From: Elusimicrobiota bacterium
GTDB taxonomy: Bacteria > Elusimicrobiota > Elusimicrobia > JACQJN01
Direction: 5' to 3'
NCBI GenBank assembly: GCA_016205045.1
Contig: JACQJM010000006.1
Location: 1-11,071 of the forward strand
DNA: 11,071 bases
Part shown: positions 1 through 7,130 of the stretch, piece after piece
How positions within the stretch are numbered: position 1 is the first letter of the stretch
Layout of the letters: each line of letters starts with the position of its first letter
The notes under the pieces: model-generated
Seen by the model: the letters and a program-made list of their open reading frames with translations, nothing else
Databases searched by the model: none
What the model was told of the DNA's origin: nothing
Made by a program: the position numbers and the translations under genes

Positions 1-33
1 AATTATTTTTTAAACTTCCCTATTGTCCCTATA

Positions 34-54
34 CAAAAGAACCAGGTTCTTTTG
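34..54. repeat. Perfect 21-bp palindrome, copy 1 of a pair
   Basis: Ten-base arms (CAAAAGAACC and its exact complement) flank a single central A. The odd length and CCWGG centre suit a dimeric DNA-binding protein better than an RNA hairpin, because the loop would be too small. The core AAGAACC-W-GGTTCTT recurs with its centre 45 bases downstream. Role unknown: it could be an operator for the gene at 317 or for a gene left of the window, or a dispersed palindromic repeat. Confidence 0.6.
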
Positions 55-81
55 GCGCGTTTTTGGCCCTAAATGATATAA

Positions 82-96
82 AAGAACCTGGTTCTT
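82..96. repeat. Perfect 15-bp palindrome, copy 2 of a pair
   Basis: Seven-base arms AAGAACC and GGTTCTT surround a central T. This is the same core as copy 1 with the central A changed to T. The outer bases no longer pair perfectly (81/97 mismatch). It lies about 60 bases before the -35 box at 159. No RNA gene or convincing coding frame is visible in 1-158. Confidence 0.6.
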
Positions 97-158
97 ATTG
101 ATATTTTGATGGGTTGGGAGGGGGTGGACAGGACGTATAGGCTCTTTTCTAATAGGCC

Positions 159-186
159 TTGACAACGTCAGCATTTCTGTTATACT
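159..186 (+). promoter_or_regulatory. Sigma-70-type promoter driving the riboswitch and PorV-like gene
   Basis: A perfect -35 box TTGACA (159-164) and a near-consensus -10 box TATACT (181-186) are separated by 16 bases. Transcription would start near 193, so the transcript would begin with the aptamer. The position directly before the riboswitch strengthens the call. Confidence 0.75.
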
Positions 187-224
187 CTAACTGTAGATCT
201 GCGGGGAACGAGACATAACGCAGG

Positions 225-310
225 TTTACGTTGTCGATAAAGGCAAAGTCCCAGTGATGGGGCGGCGCAAAGCTACGGGTCCGGTGTGACACCGGACGGC
301 TGGGTTACCG
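225..310 (+). promoter_or_regulatory. GEMM-I (cyclic di-GMP class I) riboswitch aptamer
   Basis: The conserved landmarks occur in the right order and spacing. GGCAAA is at 242-247. A 6-bp stem (248-253 with 258-263) is closed by the GNRA tetraloop GUGA (254-257). GCGCAAAGC follows at 265-273. A strong P3 hairpin has arms 279-286 and 290-297. The terminal GGGUUACCG is at 302-310. This matches the Vc2-type consensus. The first G of GGCAAA appears to be the G20 equivalent, favouring cyclic di-GMP over the cGAMP-sensing variant. P1 looks weak by eye. The aptamer ends six bases before ATG 317 and no separate terminator hairpin follows. Control is therefore probably at translation initiation, by burying or freeing the ribosome-binding region. 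Whether the ligand turns the gene on or off cannot be told from sequence. Confidence 0.9.
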
Positions 311-316
311 AAAAAA

Positions 317-1894
317 ATGGCGTCATCACTATACGTGCGCCGGTATTTATTTATAGCGGGATTGCTGCTCAGTTGCAGCCTTCCTGCTTTTTTGTTTGCT
401 CAGGGAGGCGGACAGCCGGCCCAGTTCATGTCGTATGGGGCGGGAGCTCGAGCCCTGGCGATGGGAGGGGCCTTCTTCGCCATCGCCGATGATGCTTCGG
501 CCTCTTACTGGAACCCTGCAGGACTGGCCTTGATGGGCCGCCGAGAAGTCACCGCCATGCAGGCCACCCTTTTCGCTCAGACGAGCCTAACCTTTTTGTC
601 TTACGCCCATCCCACCGCCACCAACGGCACATTCGCCTTCAACGTTACCCAGCTTAAATCCACAGGGTTCGAGAAAGTTTCCATCAGCGTGAATCCCACC
701 AGCCAGGAGATCATCGGCATCCAAAATCTGGGTAGTTTCGACAACCAAGAACAAGCCATAGGATTTGCGTGGGGACGCGGGGTCAGCGAGACCCTCGCTT
801 TTGGAATGCTTCTCAAAAACATCTCCCGCAAATTAGACTCCTCCCAAGATTCTTTTAAGGCCGTGGATATCGCCATGCTGCAGAAGATGAGCCCTTCCTG
901 GAAGATCGCGATGGGCGTGCAGAATGTGTTCGGCATCCGCACGGGTGATACCGATGATAAATTACCGCTCACCATTAAATTGGGAAACTCTCTGATGTTG
1001 TTTAAAAACCGCTTGGCTTTTGGGTTCGATCTGACCAAGGCGCAAGGGGCTTCCATGGGCTGGAGGTTTGGAGGGGAGTACTGGCTGATGAACTGGTTCG
1101 CCATTCGGTTCGGGCTTCTGGGAAGCCCGCAGATTCAGGAAACGGATTTCGGGTTCGGCTTGAGATACAACGCCTTTGGCATTGATATCGCTCAAGGGAT
1201 TCACGATCTGGGTTCTTCCACCCGCATCTCCGCCAATTTCCGGTTCGGACACTCTATCGGGGAGAAGCACCAGGCGGCAGTGAAGAAATCTGTGGATTCC
1301 GGGTTTGAGGCGTTCCGCCAGGGCCAATTCTCTCAGGCGGCTGACAAACTTTCTCAGGCTCTCTATGCGGACCCCGGCAACAAGGACGTGACTCAGATGG
1401 TGGCTCGCTTGCAGACGATGCTGGGCTTTGTTTCAGAAGTGACCGGAGGAGAGGAAGTACCCTCTCTGATCCGCAAGGCCGTCATCACCTACGTGGAGGG
1501 GAAGGACCTGAAATCAGCGGTCAACGCTCTGCGGCACGCCTTCAACAAGAACCCCAAGGACGACAAGCTCCTGTCTCTGTTGAACTTGGTGGAGCGGGAG
1601 GCCGGCATCTCCGAGATCACCCGCAAACCCGAAGGGCCTGAGATATTCACCCTGGTGGATCAGAAGATTTATGACGCGCGGCAAGCGATTTATGACGGAA
1701 AACATGATCTCGCCATCCGCCGGGCACAGGATGTCATCGATCTGGAGCCCAACAATGAGACTGCCTGGGAGGTTATGGGCAGTGCCTTCTTCCTGATGGA
1801 TCAGAAAGAGAAGGCCAAAGCGATCTGGAAGCACGTGATTGAGATCAACCCCAACAACAAAGTGGTGCGCGACTTCTTGAAGCAGCTGGAGTAG
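317..1894 (+). CDS. PorV/PorQ-like outer-membrane barrel protein with C-terminal TPR repeats
   Basis: A 525-residue exported protein. Residues 1-29 form a signal peptide (RR then a hydrophobic core, ending LFAQ). Residues 36-75 carry the PorV/PorQ hallmark: GAGARALAMGGAF, then ADDASASYWNPAGL. Amphipathic strands continue to about 311, consistent with a beta barrel. Residues about 320-525 are helical TPR-like repeats. The clearest are 325-355 (FRQGQFSQAADKLSQAL..DP) and 450-515 (two units ending in LEPNN and INPNN). TPRs after the barrel would lie in the periplasm and may dock partner proteins. PorV itself is the shuttle of type 9 secretion, but related barrels occur widely without that system, so transport is not implied. 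ATG 317 is chosen for the signal peptide, but no clear Shine-Dalgarno separates it from the aptamer. GTG 335 is an alternative that keeps the signal peptide. It is the first gene after the riboswitch and is followed by the motor-like genes, suggesting the outer-membrane part of the same apparatus. Confidence 0.8.
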   Translation: MASSLYVRRYLFIAGLLLSCSLPAFLFAQGGGQPAQFMSYGAGARALAMGGAFFAIADDASASYWNPAGLALMGRREVTAMQATLFAQTSLTFLSYAHPTATNGTFAFNVTQLKSTGFEKVSISVNPTSQEIIGIQNLGSFDNQEQAIGFAWGRGVSETLAFGMLLKNISRKLDSSQDSFKAVDIAMLQKMSPSWKIAMGVQNVFGIRTGDTDDKLPLTIKLGNSLMLFKNRLAFGFDLTKAQGASMGWRFGGEYWLMNWFAIRFGLLGSPQIQETDFGFGLRYNAFGIDIAQGIHDLGSSTRISANFRFGHSIGEKHQAAVKKSVDSGFEAFRQGQFSQAADKLSQALYADPGNKDVTQMVARLQTMLGFVSEVTGGEEVPSLIRKAVITYVEGKDLKSAVNALRHAFNKNPKDDKLLSLLNLVEREAGISEITRKPEGPEIFTLVDQKIYDARQAIYDGKHDLAIRRAQDVIDLEPNNETAWEVMGSAFFLMDQKEKAKAIWKHVIEINPNNKVVRDFLKQLE

Positions 1895-1981
1895 CCTATG
1901 CGAATGAGATTTCGAGGGACACAGCGATAAAATAGGTCAAAAAAACAAGATGAATTTAAAACAGAAGCCCAAGTGAGGGAC

Positions 1982-2010
1982 TTGAAAATTTAACAAATTC
2001 CCCTTACACT
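1982..2010 (+). promoter_or_regulatory. Candidate sigma-70-type promoter before the FliF-FliG fusion gene
   Basis: TTGAAA (1982-1987) and TACACT (2005-2010) are spaced by 17 bases. That is five and four matches to consensus respectively. It lies 30 bases before the start codon, leaving a very short leader. If real, the motor genes are not wholly dependent on read-through from the riboswitch promoter. Confidence 0.45.
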
Positions 2011-2016
2011 AAGGGG
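2000..2016. repeat. 7-bp inverted repeat overlapping the candidate -10 box
   Basis: CCCCTTA (2000-2006) and TAAGGGG (2010-2016) are exact complements with a three-base loop. No T-run follows, so it is a poor terminator. It covers the -10 box at 2005-2010 and could be an operator. It could also be chance. Confidence 0.35.
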
Positions 2017-2040
2017 GTATCACAGAGGAAGAATACATCT

Positions 2041-3939
2041 ATGCAAATTCGCTCTAAAGCGATGATTTTGACCGGCCTTTTGGGGGTCGGCTCTTTTGCT
2101 GTGTGGTCTTCTTCCTATGCGGTGCAGGGTTCCGAACCGGATCTTCTGGAACGGGCACGCCAAATCAAACAGGATGTGGAGGAGAGAGTGCAGAAAAACA
2201 TCTTGGATCCCATCCTGGGAGTGGGCCGGGCGATGGTGATCGCGGATGTGGAGCTGGAGCTTTTGACGCAGAAGCAGAGCCAAAAGCGGCAGGGCACGGG
2301 TTTGTCGGAGAAGTACAAAGAGAAAAAAGAAGGCGGCGGTTACCAGACTCAGTATGTGCTACCGGGAATTCCACGGCCCAAATCCGTGCTGGGAGGGTCG
2401 GCTCCGGAAAAACCTGAAATGTCTCAGGGCCAGCAGGCCCAACAAGAAAAGCAGTTGGTCGAGGAGCGTTCCTCCGTCAAGCCGATCATCAAGCGATTTT
2501 TGGTCACGGTCTTTCATGATGACCGAATTGTTAAAAATAAAATCGAGGAAGTGCGGCAGGGGATCGTGGATGCTCTCTCGAGCTACAAGGTTCAGCCCAA
2601 CCAAATTGTATTCAAACCCAAGCGGTTTAGCGGAAACCCCTGGGACGTTTTGACGCAGCCGGGAGTGTTTGTTCCGCTCATTTTTGCCTTGTTGTTGTTT
2701 TTGCTGCTTCTTTTTCTCTTTGGTCCTGTCACCTCTTTCTTGCGGAGTTATCTGCGAACGATGCAAGAGAGTAGAGGGACGGAGGTGCAGGTGGACTCTA
2801 AGTTCGAGGGAGGTGCCGGAGGCGGAGGGGCGGGAGAAGACAGCCCCACGGATAAAGTGATGAATTTCGTCCTCCAGAGAAAGAAGGGGGAAGAAGAGGA
2901 GGATGATCCCATGAAGAAAAAATTTGAACCCTTTGTGTACATCAATGAGGAAAACCTGAAGCGGTTGGCTTATCTACTCCTGAAGGAGGAGCCCTGGGTG
3001 TCGGCGGTGGTGATCAGCTATTTGAACCCTGATTTCGCCAGGAAGGTGTTGACTGCTTTGCCGGTGGAGCTTCAAGCCAAGGTCGCCATGGAGACCGCCA
3101 CGATTCGACAGGTGACGCGCGAGCAAGTCGAAGCGATCGATATTGAAATTAAGGAGAAGGTTAACTTTATTCTAGGAGGGATAGAACATTTGATGGCCAT
3201 GTTAGAGGACACGGATGAGGCCACTCGGCAAAACATCTTGGAATATCTGCGGAACGAAAAACCGGCCATCTACGACAAAGTTCGCAAGGCCATCTTAGCT
3301 TTCGAGGACATTCCTTCTTTTCCGGATCGCGAGGTGCAGACGATTATTCGGGAACTTAAGACCGAGGATATGGCCAAGGCCATTCATGGTGCTTCTCCGG
3401 AGATGATGAATAAATTTCTTTCCAACATGTCTACCGGGGCGGCGGCTCTTTTGAAAGAGGCGGTCGAGTACACCACCGAGAATTCCCCGGCCCAGATCAG
3501 CGAAGTTCGCAAGAGAATTATGGACGTGATTAAGCGTTTGGAAAAAGAGGGGAAGATCACCGTTCGCGAAAAGGTGGACACTAATTCTTTAGAGGGTCTG
3601 GTGGAGGAAGTTTCGGTTCAGGAGACTCGGGACAAGAAGTGGGCGGTGGGAGGGACGAAAGCGGGCGGCCCCGGCTCTTCGGAAGAGGCGGTGCAGTACT
3701 TGAATGCCGGCGTCGGTCATTATGAGGCAGGGCGTTATGAGGAGTGCTTGACGTATTTCCAGTATGCCCTAAACCAGGATCCTTCCCTGTGGCAGGCCCA
3801 CCAATATTTGGGAGGCGCTTTGTACGCTCTAGGAAAAAGGACCGAAGCCTTGGCTCACTATGAGGAGTTGATCCGGCTCAACCCGGACCCGGCGCTCAAG
3901 CAGTGGGTAGAAAATTTTAAAGCAACCGCGATGGTATAG
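2041..3939 (+). CDS. Chimeric rotor protein: truncated FliF, FliG middle and C-terminal domains, TPR tail
   Basis: 632 residues. Residues 7-28 are an N-terminal membrane helix or signal. Residues 35-197 resemble the last FliF periplasmic domain (ring-building motif 3 with beta-collar): ILDPILGVGRAMVIADVELEL, a low-complexity insertion with VLPGIPRPKS, then FLVTVFHDD...VDALSSY. Residues 208-230 are a second membrane helix, followed by a glycine- and acid-rich linker. Residues about 300-410 match FliG-M and about 415-510 FliG-C (FEDI...DREVQTIIREL...NKFLSNMS...VIKRLEKEGKITV). Residues 547-613 are two TPR units. FliF motifs 1 and 2 and the FliG N-terminal domain are absent. Flagellar FliF and FliG are normally separate and meet through that missing FliG domain, so the fusion replaces their contact. 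Predicted topology puts the collar in the periplasm and FliG in the cytoplasm. The start is supported by AGAGGAAG about nine bases upstream. An intact frame, its own ribosome-binding site and its export signal argue against a decayed gene. A rotor facing the MotAB encoded downstream is the likely role. Confidence 0.85.
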   Translation: MQIRSKAMILTGLLGVGSFAVWSSSYAVQGSEPDLLERARQIKQDVEERVQKNILDPILGVGRAMVIADVELELLTQKQSQKRQGTGLSEKYKEKKEGGGYQTQYVLPGIPRPKSVLGGSAPEKPEMSQGQQAQQEKQLVEERSSVKPIIKRFLVTVFHDDRIVKNKIEEVRQGIVDALSSYKVQPNQIVFKPKRFSGNPWDVLTQPGVFVPLIFALLLFLLLLFLFGPVTSFLRSYLRTMQESRGTEVQVDSKFEGGAGGGGAGEDSPTDKVMNFVLQRKKGEEEEDDPMKKKFEPFVYINEENLKRLAYLLLKEEPWVSAVVISYLNPDFARKVLTALPVELQAKVAMETATIRQVTREQVEAIDIEIKEKVNFILGGIEHLMAMLEDTDEATRQNILEYLRNEKPAIYDKVRKAILAFEDIPSFPDREVQTIIRELKTEDMAKAIHGASPEMMNKFLSNMSTGAAALLKEAVEYTTENSPAQISEVRKRIMDVIKRLEKEGKITVREKVDTNSLEGLVEEVSVQETRDKKWAVGGTKAGGPGSSEEAVQYLNAGVGHYEAGRYEECLTYFQYALNQDPSLWQAHQYLGGALYALGKRTEALAHYEELIRLNPDPALKQWVENFKATAMV

Positions 3940-3975
3940 AGGACTTAAACAACAACATACGACATCGGAGGATTT

Positions 3976-6975
3976 ATGGCAGACGATAAAAAAGAACCAG
4001 ACCTTCCTAAACCACCCCCCATGCCTCCTATGGGCAAGATGGGGCTTCCGGGCAAGCCGCCTCCTCTTCCTCCCATGGGGAAGGGTCCTCTCCCCGCCGT
4101 GCCTCCACCGGGCAGCCCTTTGTCTTCCTCCCCTGTGCCGGTTCCAGGACTGCCTTCGGCTAAGCCTCCTCTGAGCGGCACGCCTTCTTTTATGCCTCCG
4201 GCCGGCCATTCTCCCCTCTCTGCAGGAGAAGATTCGCGAGTAAGGGATCTGGAAGAACAAAAGAAAGACGTGGAGCGCAGGATGGCGGAGATGGAGAAAA
4301 AGCTTCAGGACGAGAAGGAGAAGGTGCTTTTGGCGAATCTCCGCTCACAAGAAGAAGCCCTTTTATCCTCCAAGGTAGAAGCCTCTTTAAAGGACATCCA
4401 AGATAAATTACGTCGTGAAAGGCGAGAACAAGAGATCGAGGAATCCCGCGCCCGGTTGGAAAATCGTGTTAAGGAACTGGAACAGAAATTGACCCAGGAA
4501 AGGGAGACCTGGGTTCACACCCTCAAGGGATCGATGCAGCAGCGGGAGACTCAAGACCGCGAGATTGAAACCCATTTCACCACGCGTATCCAGGAGATGG
4601 AGAGGCGCTGGCTGGAGGAAAAGGCCGCTTGGCAGAAGGCTTTCCTTAATAAGGAAGAAGAGATCCGATCTCTTAAGGCCGCCGTAGAGAAGCTGAAAAT
4701 GCTGGAGGGAGATGTTCTCAAGCATAGCATTGAACGGCAAAGTTTGGAAAAACAGGTATCCGAATTTAAATCCCGCTTGGAAGAGGCTAACAAAGACAGA
4801 TCTACCTTAGAGAGCCAACTGAGAACCGCCAAGGAACGGGAAAGAGAAATATTCGAGATGAAATCCCAGCTTTCCCTATCTCAAGCCAAAGAGGATCGTT
4901 TGTTGTCGGACCTGGAAAGAACTCAGCGGGAGCTGACCACTGCGGCCGAACGCTTTAAAGAAGAAAAAGAAAAAGATCTCCGGCGGTTGCAGGAAGAGAA
5001 GGAAAAAGAATTAAGGCATTATCAAGAAGAGAGAAAAGAGGAGTTGAGGCATTTCCGCGAAGAAAAGGAGGCGGAAGCCAAGCGTTTGCGTTTAGAAATG
5101 GCGCAGGCGTTGGAGGAGAAGGAAAGGCAGGTGAGTCAGGCCGTTCAGGAGAATTCCCGGTTTGTGGCCGAGATGGCCAAGCAAAAGGAAGCGGTGTCCC
5201 GTTTGCAGGCGATCAATTCGGCCTTGGAAAGAGAACGCAACCAAGCCCGCACGGATAAAACCCAGATTCAGCAATCCACCCAGGGTCAGGTTAAGGAAGT
5301 GGAGAAGCTCCGCATAGAGCTTGCCCGGATGCGTGAGCGATACCTGCAGGAAGCCTCGGAACAACAGGCTGGTTTTCGTGTGGAGTTGGAAAAATCTTTG
5401 AAAGAGGAGATGGAACAGCAGTTGGCTTTGGAGAAAGAGCGGCTGGAAATGGAAAAACGGGCTCAACTGCAATCCTTGGAGAAGGAATGGAAGTCTCGTT
5501 TTGAGAAAGAGTTCAACGATAAAATAGCGGGACAATCCTCTCACGCCTCAGAGCTGGTTCGCGTCCAAAATCAACTGAAAGAGATGCTGACACAAACAGA
5601 AAAAAGATTGGCCGAAGCGGAAAAGAAACTCTCCACCCAGTCCTCTTCTGCGTTGGAGTTGGTTCAACTCAAAGAGCAGTTGGAGAGAAAGCTGGCGGGA
5701 ACGGAACAGCGGCTGGGCGAGGCAGAAAAAAAGCTGTCCGACCATAGTTCTTCGGAAGCGGAACTTCAAACGTCTCAAAACTTGTTGCAGCAGAAATTGT
5801 TGGAAGCGGAACAACGCTTGGCAGAATCGGTCCCGAATGAAGAATTAACTCGTACCAAGGCTCAGCTAGAGCAAAAGCTGGCTGAGACCGAGCGACAGTA
5901 CGCCGATTTGGATAGAAAATTGATGGAGGCAGGGCAACGCTTGGCCGAGGCCGAGCAGAAGCTGAGCAAGGAGGAGGGATCACGGCAGTCTCTCCTAAAA
6001 GAGAAGGCAGATTTAGGGCAGGCTTTCCGGAAAAAAGAGGAAGAAATTTCACCCACAATCAGTTCTTTGAAAATGGTGGATTTAAACGTTCCTGAAATAA
6101 AGTCATTCCCAGAGCCAAAAATTCAGGAAGAGAAGCCTAAGGCCAAGGTGGACATGGAAAGCACGCTCAAACTTTCAGAACCGCCGGTCTATGAGATTCC
6201 GGATGCCGGTCCTATCTCCATGAAAACTCCGGAGGCTTCACCGGCTCCTGTCCCTGGCACGATAAGTGTGGGAGTCCCCGAAATTTTGACCTTTGAAGAA
6301 TCTCCTAAACATGAAGAAAAAAAGGAGAAAATAGAAGGGGCGGTGCTCGAAGGATCGTCTTTGCCGGGACCATCCCCGGAGATTGAAGATCCTTTTAAAG
6401 AGTTTCAGCCCATCCAGGATAAGGACTCCAAAAAATCCGGGATGTTTTTTAGATTGTTTTTTCTGTTGTGTCTGGGGGCCTTGGGATTGGGCGGTATCTT
6501 GTGGTATAGGCAGTCCTCTCTTCCTTCTTCTAAAGAAGCCGCACCCACGCCTCAATCCTCCACCGAGGCAGAATCTTCACCTACTACCTCCTCTGTTCCC
6601 GAGATCATGGATTCTATGCAGCAGGAAGCAATGGACTGGGTCAAGGGATATTTTTTAAATCATAAAAAGAAAACCATAGCGGAGGAGTTGGATGCCGATA
6701 AGAAATTGTCGTGGTCGGTGCAGAAGATTTCAGATGGTTTTTATCAGATAACGGCGGGAAATTTCTTGTTTGAGGCAGACATGCAAAATATGTCTTTAAA
6801 GGGACTCAACCCCAGGACCCTTCTTCTTCTTATCCCTCCTCCTGTCGTAGAGGAGCCCATAAAGCCAAAAATCCGCACGAAGAGAACGCGCAGATTCCGC
6901 AAGCAAGTTCAAAGACCTGCAGAAATCCCCAATGCTGAGCTCCCCGGGGTGGATCCGGCGAGCACGTTTCAGTGA
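3976..6975 (+). CDS. Large proline-rich, coiled-coil, single-pass membrane protein
   Basis: 999 residues, not recognised as a named family. Four regions are visible. Residues 1-80 are a proline/glycine/methionine-rich segment with a 15-residue repeat. Residues about 85-695 are almost continuous charged coiled coil, including four 11-residue repeats (329-372) and three 35-residue repeats (521-625). Residues 696-815 are proline-rich and acidic. Residues 823-844 are one membrane helix, preceded by lysines (KDSKKS) that suggest an inside N-terminus. Residues 845-999 would be periplasmic: a Ser/Thr/Pro stretch, a small folded-looking part (about 868-935) and a strongly basic tail (KIRTKRTRRFRKQ). 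No signal peptide is seen. A good GGAGG lies at 3967-3971, four bases before the ATG, 36 bases after the fusion gene, so the two are probably co-transcribed. The layout resembles scaffold or linker proteins of gliding or polar machines, with a long cytoplasmic rod anchored through the inner membrane. That function is inference from architecture and neighbours only. Confidence 0.8.
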   Translation: MADDKKEPDLPKPPPMPPMGKMGLPGKPPPLPPMGKGPLPAVPPPGSPLSSSPVPVPGLPSAKPPLSGTPSFMPPAGHSPLSAGEDSRVRDLEEQKKDVERRMAEMEKKLQDEKEKVLLANLRSQEEALLSSKVEASLKDIQDKLRRERREQEIEESRARLENRVKELEQKLTQERETWVHTLKGSMQQRETQDREIETHFTTRIQEMERRWLEEKAAWQKAFLNKEEEIRSLKAAVEKLKMLEGDVLKHSIERQSLEKQVSEFKSRLEEANKDRSTLESQLRTAKEREREIFEMKSQLSLSQAKEDRLLSDLERTQRELTTAAERFKEEKEKDLRRLQEEKEKELRHYQEERKEELRHFREEKEAEAKRLRLEMAQALEEKERQVSQAVQENSRFVAEMAKQKEAVSRLQAINSALERERNQARTDKTQIQQSTQGQVKEVEKLRIELARMRERYLQEASEQQAGFRVELEKSLKEEMEQQLALEKERLEMEKRAQLQSLEKEWKSRFEKEFNDKIAGQSSHASELVRVQNQLKEMLTQTEKRLAEAEKKLSTQSSSALELVQLKEQLERKLAGTEQRLGEAEKKLSDHSSSEAELQTSQNLLQQKLLEAEQRLAESVPNEELTRTKAQLEQKLAETERQYADLDRKLMEAGQRLAEAEQKLSKEEGSRQSLLKEKADLGQAFRKKEEEISPTISSLKMVDLNVPEIKSFPEPKIQEEKPKAKVDMESTLKLSEPPVYEIPDAGPISMKTPEASPAPVPGTISVGVPEILTFEESPKHEEKKEKIEGAVLEGSSLPGPSPEIEDPFKEFQPIQDKDSKKSGMFFRLFFLLCLGALGLGGILWYRQSSLPSSKEAAPTPQSSTEAESSPTTSSVPEIMDSMQQEAMDWVKGYFLNHKKKTIAEELDADKKLSWSVQKISDGFYQITAGNFLFEADMQNMSLKGLNPRTLLLLIPPPVVEEPIKPKIRTKRTRRFRKQVQRPAEIPNAELPGVDPASTFQ
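4009..4098 (+). repeat. Two 15-residue proline-rich tandem repeats within the coiled-coil protein
   Basis: Residues 12-26 and 27-41 of the large protein align without gaps as KPPP-x-PPMGK followed by a Leu-Pro pair. Proline-rich repeats of this kind often bind small domains such as GYF or SH3-like folds. No such partner is identified here. Confidence 0.7.
4960..5091 (+). repeat. Four 11-residue (hendecad) coiled-coil repeats
   Basis: Four consecutive 33-base units (4960, 4993, 5026, 5059) encode EE-K/R-xxx-L/A-R/K-R/H-aromatic/L-Q/R, residues 329-372. An 11-residue period gives a nearly straight or slightly right-handed coiled coil, unlike the heptad pattern later in the same protein. Confidence 0.75.
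5536..5850 (+). repeat. Three 35-residue (five-heptad) coiled-coil repeats
   Basis: Units start at 5536, 5641 and 5746, each exactly 105 bases long and each opening with Ser-Ser. Units 1 and 2 share the sequence EAEKKLS near their ends. The third is more diverged (LLEAEQRLAES). Five heptads per unit keeps the coiled-coil register, so unit gain or loss would lengthen the rod without breaking it. Confidence 0.75.
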
Positions 6976-7113
6976 ACTTTATTTTGTTTTGCCTTCGTTG
7001 TCCTATCCCGCACCTTTCGCCCGTCCCCAGTTTAGTTCGATCGCTAACCCAATTATGTTTTGCCATAGCTTTTATCCATCCACTTCAAGACTATCCACTG
7101 CCAGGAGAACGGC

Positions 7114-7130
7114 GGGCACGCAGGGTGCTT
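7114..7130 (+). promoter_or_regulatory. Candidate sigma-54 (-24/-12) promoter before flbD-motA-motB
   Basis: GGGCACG (7114-7120), four bases, then GTGCTT (7125-7130) fits the TGGCACG-N4-TTGC pattern with both invariant dinucleotides GG and GC in the correct spacing. There are two mismatches, the first T and the first T of TTGC. It lies about 90 bases before flbD in a 253-base gap (6976-7228) that otherwise shows no gene, clear terminator or RNA. No activator-binding site was identified. Confidence 0.45.

Noticed and set aside
34..96. Palindromes as rho-independent terminators of an upstream gene
   Set aside because: A one-base centre leaves no loop unless inner pairs open. The second copy has no T-run, and duplication with conserved centres fits protein binding or a repeat family better.
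286..492. Plus-strand frame beginning in the riboswitch
   Set aside because: It starts in the P3 hairpin and runs out of frame through the signal peptide of the real gene.
2041..3939. Fusion gene as an assembly error or decayed flagellar gene
   Set aside because: The frame is continuous, it has its own ribosome-binding site and membrane signal, no remnants of FliF motifs 1-2 lie upstream, and the linker between parts looks like a normal flexible, charged linker. Orthologues would still be the decisive check.
3829..4260. Minus-strand frame of 143 codons rich in Arg and Gly
   Set aside because: It overlaps the end of the fusion gene and the proline-rich start of the next gene. Its composition is explained by complementing proline codons.
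5092..5544. Long leucine-rich open frame on the minus strand, like others at 4408-4740 and 5548-5814
   Set aside because: These are the mirror of glutamate- and lysine-rich coiled-coil codons on the plus strand. They lack ribosome-binding sites and recognisable domains.
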